Source: Diphasiastrum complanatum
Lineage: Eukaryota > Streptophyta > Lycopodiopsida > Lycopodiales > Lycopodiaceae
Length of the DNA: 64,000 nt
Assembly: GCA_029204225.1 (NCBI GenBank)
Contig: CM055097.1
Location: 46,534,500-46,598,499 of the forward strand
Direction of reading: 5' to 3'
A program made the position numbers and the translations under genes. This document shows positions 55,225-64,000 of this stretch, piece by piece; position 1 is the stretch's first letter, and each line of letters begins with the position of its first letter. The notes under the pieces were generated by a model, which was given only the letters and a program-made list of their open reading frames with translations, was not told where the DNA came from and did not search any database.

Positions 55225-55529
55225 ACAAGTAAAAAGATCAAGATCTTAAGATATGATTGTTGGAGGTTTTGCGGATTCCAAGGCAACCCTAATCCTAGTT
55301 AATAAGTGAGAGGGACTTGGCACTGTGTGTGTGTAAGTCCAACCCGATGATTAGTTAGAAGTTAATAAAAGGATTTTAGGCCTTTTTGCGGGAATTCAAT
55401 GTCGCAAGGCCTAATAGTCAAGTTAGTGAGATAAAAGGGCTTTCCCCAAATTTCAAATTTCAAATAATAAGGGAGGTGGAAATTGGCCAATAGGATTTGA
55501 GGCCAAAGCCCTAAAATCTACTCTATAGA
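55225..55529. other. Spacer
   Basis: No gene seen. A short (GT)n word occurs near 55326. Confidence 0.4.
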
Positions 55530-56450
55530 GTGGTGCTTTGTAGTTCAATATTAGGAGGAGTAGGATTACCTTATCCAAATGGAAAGGATGAACAAAGACG
55601 ATATCAGAAGATCAGACATTGGATACAAGAAGAACAAGCCAAGAAAGCTGCACAAGCTGAACAACAACCAACAACTCCTCAAGACACTACACCAGACATA
55701 GCACCGCAAGGTTCATCACATAGATCAAATGTGAATGTGCGACTACACCATTAGGAAGGACCGTTTCATATGGCTGAACCCGAAGCTCCAAGGACAAAAT
55801 TGCGGATGAGAGCATCTTATCCAGCAGAATGAACAATTCTATTGGAGAGTTCCTTCAACTTGCACCTCAAGCAAAGGGTGTCTTGTGAGATTGTCTGAAC
55901 ACTGAACTAGACATACCTTCCAGAGAATCATTATTTTGCGTTGGAGAGTGAGCAACACCACTCTTCCTATCAAGCACAAACTCTTCGGAGAAGAAGCTGT
56001 TATAGTAGATGGAGGATCAGGTGTCAACCTTATCTCCACTACTGTGTACGAGAAATGGAATCTACAAGGCTTGAAAGCTGCAAAGTTCGCCATCAAGCTA
56101 GCTGATCAATCATGTATGCGTCCTAAGAAAATTGTAGAAGAAATTTCAGTGAAGATAGCAGGGGTACAATTTGTCAGCACATTTGTGGTAATGGACATTC
56201 CTGAAACACCCACTGCTTATCGAATTTTTTTGGGATGACCTTGGTTACGAGTTGCGCAAGTAGTTCACAATTGGGGAACCGACAAATCACGGTGGATCTC
56301 TCCACATGGGCGGTGAAGCCTGTACCACCCAAAGCTAATGACACTTCTTCCACAATGGACCATATAACTATAGCTCTGAGAAAATTATTTATCAACTCTG
56401 ATACCACTCTTGCTGAATACGAAATCCAGACAAGAGAAACACAACGTTAA
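55530..56450 (+). pseudogene. Gypsy gag end and protease remnant
   Basis: A Q/T/P-rich frame (QAEQQPTTPQDTTPD, 55620-55700) is followed, in another frame from 55936, by a retropepsin: EEAVIVDGGSGVNLIS with the catalytic Asp in D-G-G-S, then FVVMDIPETPTAYRIFLG, a TGA, and PWLRVAQVVHNWG. LGxPWL is the usual plant gypsy protease ending; the stop stands where Arg (CGA) is expected, a C-to-T change. RT does not follow. Confidence 0.75.
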
Positions 56451-59400
56451 ATTATAACAGAATCTTTACAAACTGCTGATTCAGACTATTTCTTAGAACG
56501 ATCAGAGGAATATCTTTGTAGGTGTCTGTGACAACCATGAAGACAACGACACAAATAGGCGTATGACAGCCATGCTCTCTTTGAGTTAGATATTCCGAAT
56601 GAGTCTTGGAAACGAGTATCAAAGATAGAGGAAGAAATTATCAGAAAGCATTCATCAATAAACACACGCAAAAAAAAAATAGAAAATTTGTAACCGATAT
56701 TCAAGTTCTATATGCCACTAGTAATTAAAGACAAAAAGCATACCAAAATAATAATAACAATCATTTTTTACCACAAAAACTTTAGATTACCGTCTAGAAT
56801 TAAATCTAGATATCCAAAGTCCTGCTGAATATCAATTCAATTATTATTCTCGGATTCATTATGATTTGTTATCCAATTGAGCACTATGCGATAAATTCAC
56901 TAATTACTTAGGTCTATTCCTTAGCTAAGGAATACTCTATTCCAATAATACTATAAATCCAATGCACATAATTTTAACTGATGAATCCAAATCATTCACT
57001 AATCATGTGTCTTACAAGCAATATAATCCAAAACCATCAAGTTTTGGTGAATCCTCATCACACTGATCATTTTATTAATTAATTTCATTCTGGAGTAATC
57101 ACCTACTCAAGTTAATTGCCAATGATTTAGAAATCTCAAATGTCGAGGTGCAGATCTTAATTATACTAGTATAACACCACATTTAGATCCATATCCAAAT
57201 CATTCTTAAGTTAACCAGTAAATCTTCCACAGAAAGATCTGTTAACTCTACAAGTATCTGTCTCAACAGTACTTGATCATATGCTTATGTTCAAAGACTA
57301 GGCTAAGTGCACCAAATAACCCTAGTAACCAAAAATACAAATTAGATTCATACAAGATTGACCGTGCACAAATGCGAATAATCTCACTATGATCTAGTAC
57401 ATAAACACATTCTTATCTAGCAGATTCTTCCAGAATCTACATATGTTACTCACATATTTCACTGAAAATCTTGTAACTTAGCTACTAAAGAATTTCTATT
57501 CCTCATGATCAGTAAATAACATATCTGAAAAATATCTCAGACAAATAACATTCACCGTCAGCAGTTTTTCAGTGCATTCCAAAAAAGAATTCAGTCTATT
57601 ACAAACAAGACTTTTCTCCCAAATATTTTCACCACGAGTGACAATAGTATCATTCCTCTGAATCTTATAACCAACAGATCCTCAGATAGAATTTTATCCC
57701 TTCATTTTTCCCATATCATGATTAGGAACGAAAATACTCCATTGATAACCAGATTTTTAGAGTCCTAGAATTTTCTTTGAAAAATTACTGATATCCATGC
57801 CACCAACTCTTCCTTTCAAAAAACTCTTAACCACCATATCTGATATTCTAGGATCCATTGATCATCTAGTTGTCCTATAATCCATATATGATATTATCTC
57901 TTGTTCTTAAAACTTGGAGAATCCATTTATTCGGATGATTGACATGTCTATCAGATGGATACCACAAATCCACACCTGATCTTGTGATTTAAACAAAATA
58001 ATTAATATGGTTCAACATTACATTTTGATCCTTCCAGATTAGTGATAAGCTTCGAAACCCTATTGATACATCAACTCTAGGGACAAGCTTTTGTCACCTA
58101 ACAGATCCAATATAATCCATGTATCAAATCCCACTTCTAACATCACAATTGACATTCAAAATTGTGGACTACTCAATGGTCACAAAGATATAAGTTACGA
58201 ATTTAACTAAATGAATTCTATTCAGGAAATTAATATCTGGTATTAAGCAATTGTTCACTGGAATCATCAAAATCCTAACTGCAAAATACATTTCCCACTC
58301 ACAATTACTACCTACGATGTCCACTTTTCTTCCTCTTTTAGAAAGAGTTCTATTACCACTCACTTTATTTGGCCATTTCATATTGTTTGACGGTTTTAAA
58401 TTAATATTTGATGAGTATTTTGCACAAACATTCACTTGACCCATTTCTAACAATAAGAATCGATTTGAATATATAAGACAAGTACCAATATCAAATTTTG
58501 ATCAAATATGAAATTCAATAGAAAAAAAAAATTTCAATTTTAACTTTCAATCTGGGTTCCCTACTCCAATAGTCAAAAACTGTCAGCAAATTCATTGCGG
58601 TTCCTTTTGTCAATCTTAAATTATCTATAACTGGAGAATATTTTAGCTTTAGTGAAAACACTGTGACTAACTTCAATTGATAAATTCAGTATAGTCAATT
58701 CACTAATCTAAACTTGTTCCATAGATAACGAAAAAATGTAAAATTTTGATTTTTCGAAAAAACTCAATTTTTGGTTGACGAAAATACTACTAGTACAAAA
58801 GGCAATTGAAATCAAAAAATCAAAATACTGTTCAATTTCTATTGTCACTAAACCAATGTCCAACTAGCATGCAAAGCACACTACATCAATCACAAAACGT
58901 CATTACGGAATTTTTTACATAAACTTTAGTTTTACGAAATTTGTCAGCCAATATTTTTTATTTGTGACCCAACTGTCAAAGCACATGTGTATGACCACTC
59001 AAATTGACTGCAGATCCCTCTTTGTCGTACTATACCAATTTAGATTTGCTAGATTTATGTGGTATTTATGTCGTTCCCCAAAGAGATAGCACTTAAAAGT
59101 TGCTAAATTGGTATAGTCCAGACTTATTTCAAATGAAATGGAGTCGAATGAAAATCTGGTTGTCAACAGACATTTTATAAGTAACCAATATTACTTTTGT
59201 TGTGGTGTGTGTTGATAAATGAATTCCAAATAACAATCTTTCTCTATCAAACCGAATGAAAAGCGTTCTGCAAATGAAATATTATCAGAGTAGCTCAAAT
59301 GAATTATACTTTGACTCATTAAGTTGTCAACAAGGATCTGTGTTGTATTTGATGTAGACGTGTACGAACAGACAAATAGTTAATCTTATTCATAAACTAA

Positions 59401-59712
59401 TGTGTTCTAGACAGAAGAGTTAAGAAAACACAGTTTAAACACCCAACCGGATCAATCACCACAGCACAACATCAAGTGCAACAAGACAAGACAACAGAAT
59501 AGCTCACCTCAAACTGTATATTCAACTTATCAGCAAGTACAAAGATAAAGCTGCTTGAAAGCACTCAAAGGGCTCGTAAAAGAAAGACGGCTCGATAATT
59601 CTAGAACTAAGCACACGTGTTGCCGTCGAAATAAGAAAGCACTGTATAAGTCGATCATTGCTATTTTAACTCTCTCCCTCAATGATCAACGTCTCTCTTT
59701 ATTTTAGAGTTT
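56451..59712. other. AT-rich spacer, no gene seen
   Basis: More than 3 kb with no recognisable coding sequence, LTR ends or PBS on either strand. The only structure found is the inverted repeat at 59029-59117. The part next to the copia (about 59220-59700) may hold its 3' LTR: on the minus strand a GAGGGAGAGAG tract occurs near 59680, but no clear TG..CA ends follow. Confidence 0.4.
59029..59117. repeat. Inverted repeat with 59-bp loop
   Basis: ACTATACCAATTTAG (59029-59043) and CTAAATTGGTATAGT (59103-59117) are perfect 15-bp reverse complements. The size suits a miRNA-like foldback or a very short MITE. No target duplication is evident. Confidence 0.6.
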
Positions 59713-62700
59713 ACTCTATTCATGGAACATACCTCCGTGATAGTATTACAAGTGAAGGCTTTTTACGTAACCAGATCTAAGCCAAGTTTGGCTCTAAAAG
59801 TCTCAAACTTTTCTTTACTTAAAGCTTTCGTGAATATATCAGCAACTTGTAACAACGTAGAACAGTGTATAATACTTATATCTTCAGATTGTAGCTTCTC
59901 ACGCACAAAGTGATATTTTACCTTAATATGTTTTGTCCTTGCGTGAAAGACATGATTCTTAGCCAATTGTATTCCACTTTGACTATCACAAAAAATAGCA
60001 GTAGGATTTACCTGCTTCATGTCAATCTCACATAACAACTTACGTAGCCAAACAGCTTCCTAGGTAGCAGAACTTAACGCTTTATATTCGGCTTCTGTAG
60101 AAGAAAGAGAAATAGTATCTTGCTTCTTGCTAGACCATGAAAAACAACTGCTACCAAAATTGAAGGCATAACCTGTTGTTGACTTTCTATCATCTATACT
60201 TCCTGCCCAATCACCATCAACATAACCTTGCAACTTAGGTAAAACACTTTGTCTTTTGTAGATTAGGCCAAGGTTAGGTGTACCTTTCACATACCTCAAA
60301 ATCCTTTTTGCAGCTTTCCAATGGTCCATAGTGGGTGATGACATGAATTGGCTAATCAAACTTACAGCATAGCAGATATTAGGACGTGTAGTCATAAGAT
60401 ATATCAAACTCCCAACTAGTTGACGAAATAGAGTAGCGTCAACATGTGCACTATCATCAATACGAGATAATTTCTTACCACTTCGCAAGGGGTGATGGAA
60501 GGTTTGCACTCTGTCATGTGAAATCTCTCCAATATCTTGCCCACATACTTGTTTTGACATCTGATATCACTGCCAGTTTGTCATACTTCGACACCCAAGC
60601 AATAGTGCATAAGATCTAAATCTGTCATCTCAAACTGCTTGCATAAGTTGGCTTTGATAGAACGAGTGAGGTTCTCATCATTGCCCGTGATAATGATATC
60701 ATCAACGTAAAGTACAATCAAGGCAATGTTATCATCATTTATAAGAACCTAAAGATTTGGATCTGAATTTTTTCTTACAAACCCATGAGAAAGAAAGTAA
60801 TTGTCAATGCATCCATACCATGCGCGTGGCGCTTGCTTAAGGCCATAATGTGCTTTGTGTAGTTTACATACCTTCTGTTCTTGCCCTTTTTCCATGAAGC
60901 CCTACGGTTGGACCATGTAAACTTCTTCCTCTAAGTCACCATTCAAAAATGCGACTTCACATCCATTTGATGGATCTTCCACTTAAAATGAGATGCTAGG
61001 GCAATGATAAGGCGTAGTGTAGTCCACTTAGCCACTGGAGCAAATGTCTCTTCATAGTCAATTCCTTTGCTTTGCTCATAACCCTTCACTAATAGGCGTG
61101 CCTTATGCTTTGCTATCATGCCATCCGCATGAAACTTTGTTCTAAACAACCATTTGTTGTCAATGGGTTTCTTTCCAAGTGGTAGATCAACCAACTCCCA
61201 TGTATCATGCATGTGGATGAATTCTATCTCCTCTTCCATTGCCCTTTGCCACTCTTTGTGATCTTTTGCCTCATCAAAGGTTGATGGCTCTTGACACTTC
61301 AAAATGTCACTCATTCGGGCATAGTTCACATGATAACGATCGTGAGACTTCCTTTCCCGTGTTGATCTACTCACTTCTCCTTGTGTGCTGGATCCTGGTT
61401 GGTTTAGCTTTGCATCCTTCATGATCTTCTCATACCATTTTGGTATCTTAGATTCAGGTGATACACTACGTGGAGAGTATGTATCCCAAGGAGTGTCCAA
61501 GTAATGTCTCTTACTTCCAACCAGTTTCTCCTTTATTGCTCCTATTGGCAAGTACCTCCCCCTAGGCTCTTGAATAGGTGGCGTCCTTTCATACTCGCCC
61601 TCTCGACTCTCATTTTCACGTGCATCATCTTGTGGAGTATCTTCTTCATATTCTTCCTCCAAAATTGTGATAAGTCTTTTGATGCTTTCACCATTTGCAT
61701 GGTCTTCATCTTCATACCTATGCGTCTCATCAAAGATTACATCCTTGCTAATGTGAATCTTGTTCATTACAGGATCAAAACACTTGTATGCCTTTGTCCT
61801 CTCGTCATAACCGACGAAGATACACTTGATTGTTTTGGCATCAAGTTTATTTCACTCCTCCTTTGGCACATGTACATAGGCCTTACATCCAATGACACGA
61901 AACTTGTCGATTTTTAGCTTTATTCCTCTAAATGCTTCTTCGGGAGTCACATTTGGAACTGCAACTATAGGGCTCTTGTTTTGCAAGAACGTTGCTGCAT
62001 TGCATGCTTCTGACCAAAGTGAATCGGTCAAGCCCATTTGCTTCATCATGGAGCGTGCACTCTCCATAATGGTCCTGTTTTTCCTTTCAGCTACACCATT
62101 ACTATGTGACGTGTGTGACTGTGTGAATTGTCTTTTGATGTCGTGTTCCTTGCAAAAGTCCTCAAAATCATCAGATTTGTATTCGCCCCCTCTATCAGAT
62201 CTTAGCACTTCGATGCGTGCATCTAGTTGGTTCTCTACCAAAGTCTTGAACTCCTTGAAGCGAGCAAAAGCATCATATTTCTTCTTCAAGAAATAAATCC
62301 ATGTCCTCCTAGAGTAATCATCTATGAAAGTCATAAAATAATCTGCTTTCCCCAATGACATGGTCTTCATTGGGCCGCACAGGTCGCTGTGAATGAGTTC
62401 CAGTGGTTTCTTAGCTCTTGCAGCTCCACCTTTCTTGAATGTCTCCCTGTGATGCTTTCCCATGATGCATCCTTCACATATTGCATGATGATCATCCTGC
62501 AATGCCAGTAACCCAGTTAACATCTTCAGTTTTGCCATCAATCTCAAGATCCCATAGTTCAGATGACAAAGTCTTATGTGCCACGACTCAGATTGAGATG
62601 TTGTTGAGACAGCCAAACCATATTATCCTGGTTTTGCAGCATCCAATTTATAAAGGCCACAGTTACTATCTCTATAACCTTTTGCCACCACTTTATGGTT

Positions 62701-63897
62701 GTGGTTCATATCCCTCATAAGGCATCCATCCTTGACAAATTCAACCTTAAGATGTTGATTTGCCATTACACCAACAGAAAGCAAACTCTTTTTGAGTCCA
62801 GGAACATAAAGCACATTAGGGATGTTCTTGATTTTACCATCAAAAAACTGCACAGGTACATTGCCCACACCCTGTATTTGGCATTCCTCCCCATTGGCTT
62901 GAGTAACCTTATCCCCATCATGGATTGGTGAGAATTTTTCAAACCAATCACGTCTCCCGGTCATATGCCTTGTGGCGCCTGAATCTATGAACCATCTGGC
63001 ACCATCATCAACATGGGATACCAATGCCGATGAGAAGACACTTGTCTCATCATCTTCTCCATCATCTTCGACAATGTTGTCTTGTTGAGTCACTTTTCCC
63101 ACCTTTATGTCTGCTTTATTCTTGTAACACTCGCGTGTCCAATGACTCGGTTTGTGGCAATAGCAACATTTGTATTTCTTCTTTTTTTTCCCTTCTGATG
63201 AAGACTCTCCCTCATCATCATCATCCTTGGATTTCTTGGGAATTCTTTTCCATGCTTTCTGCTTGCCTTTATCAAGCAAGGCTTGATCCTCCTGTGGGGT
63301 TTGCCTTGACTTCACCACTTCGCGACGCTGCTCTTCCTGCAACATGATTCCGTGGAAGTCTTCAGAAGTAGGCAACCTCTCCCTCAAAGCAATGCCGCTC
63401 ACAAACATATGTGGCCCTTCCGAGACACCGCTCATTATGGTATGTACCAACTCAACATCCCTAATTGGTTCTCCAATTGCCACAAGTTGATCTCTCAGCA
63501 CCTTTATCCTGGTGAAGAAAGATCCCACTGATTCACTTTCTTCCATCCTTACTACGTTCAATCTTGACTTCAAGAACATGGCCCGAGCTGGATTGCAAGT
63601 TTGAAATTGCATTCTAAGAGCTTCCCAAGCTCCCCTACCCATCGTGGCATCACTTATATGAGTAATCACATGGTCTTTCACTGAAAGATTGATCAAGGAC
63701 AATGCTCTCTGCGCCTTTTTATCAAAGGCCCTCATGTCACCTGGAGTGGTATTTGGCCGGACTTCAATACCTGCCAGGATCTCCCATAACTCTTTCTACA
63801 TCAAAATGCTCTTCATTTTGAATTTTTAGATGTTGTAGCTAGAAGCCCCATCAAGTTTGCTTGCATCGCTCAAAATTGCCTCATTGATGTTTGCCAT
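59713..63897 (-). pseudogene. Nearly full-length copia gag-pol with nonsense mutations
   Basis: ATG at 63897 (MANINEAILSDASKLDG) opens gag, with an early stop. The main frame from 63735 holds the UBN2 gag domain, a CCYCHKPSHWTREC knuckle and protease WFIDSGATRHMT. After single stops (about 62625 and 61852) follow the zinc region, integrase core (LIHSDLCG, LRSDRGGEY, NGVAERKNRT all intact), linker and RT start. RT is frameshifted near 60943-60560 but still shows YVDD near 60700. RNase H (YVDGDWAGS, SSTEAEY, IFCDSQS) is complete apart from one TAG (60061). This family is distinct from the KLVEEGV families. The 5' LTR lies beyond the window. Confidence 0.9.
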
Positions 63898-64000
63898 CTC
63901 CAAACTGTTTGAAACTCCACCTGTAGACTATAAAGTGTATGTCGAAGCCAACCGTGATGTCAGAAATAAAAAATAATGACCTGCAATTTTTGACTTACCA

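Noticed and set aside
56841-59000. Possible hidden gene or CRISPR-like or satellite array in the AT-rich stretch
   Set aside because: I found no regularly spaced repeats, splice-bounded open blocks or conserved motifs. CRISPR arrays are not expected in plant nuclear DNA and none is present.

Overview
The window is nuclear DNA from a land plant with a large, repeat-rich genome. The evidence is wall-to-wall Ty1/copia and Ty3/gypsy LTR retrotransposon sequence, primer-binding sites matching plant initiator tRNA-Met (TGGTATCAGAGC), AT-rich spacers, long CT/GA microsatellites and introns with plant-like GT..AG borders. A gymnosperm or other giant-genome plant fits, but the species cannot be fixed from the sequence. 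I see no tRNA, rRNA, organelle or bacterial sequence and no intact, recognisable cellular gene. LAYOUT. 1-3.5 kb: the 3' part of a copia element with an open pol frame and its 3' LTR, abutting the reversed leader and 5' LTR of a second copia family (3.5-4.4 kb). 4.4-7 kb: low-coding DNA with a MITE-like inverted repeat and a degenerate minisatellite. 7-8.2 kb: a copia remnant with its 3' LTR. 9.3-10.2 kb: a decayed copy of an unrecognised multi-exon gene, cut by a truncated copia (10.2-13.7 kb). 14-15 kb: a gypsy-type gag remnant. 16.7-21.1 kb: a decayed gypsy element, minus strand, with an open 556-codon extra ORF downstream of integrase. 21.5-30.4 kb: several decayed copia copies on both strands. 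30.4-31.5 and 37.2-39.7 kb: two decayed copies of a DUF7869-like protein gene, the second split by a solo LTR with a perfect 5-bp target duplication. 33.5-35.2 kb: copia fragments joined to a GA-rich compound repeat. 39.9-46.6 kb: a minisatellite of hairpin-forming units, split by a very young, structurally complete 5.55-kb LTR element that has gag plus a novel coding extension but no pol. 47.6-50.4 kb: a second gag-less or gag-reduced unit whose 405-codon ORF shares a novel motif with that extension. 51.3-53.5 kb: an unknown 315-codon ORF and, divergent from it, a decayed histone H3 fold with a new C-terminal tail. 53.8-55.2 kb: a second copy of the multi-exon gene. 55.5-56.5 kb: a gypsy protease remnant. 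59.7-63.9 kb: an almost full-length copia with several nonsense mutations. HOW THE PARTS RELATE. The most interesting system is a non-autonomous copia-type element (40113-45665) and its probable helper family. The helper-type copy at 10.2-13.7 kb has a related LTR and the same pol 3' end, so it shows which family could supply protease, integrase and RT/RNase H. The element's extra domain shares the spaced motif CKxxxRxSExSxxDT with a twice-repeated domain at 47.6-49 kb. This suggests a family of TE-borne proteins not built from gag or pol. All family assignments come from reading motifs by eye; no database search was possible.
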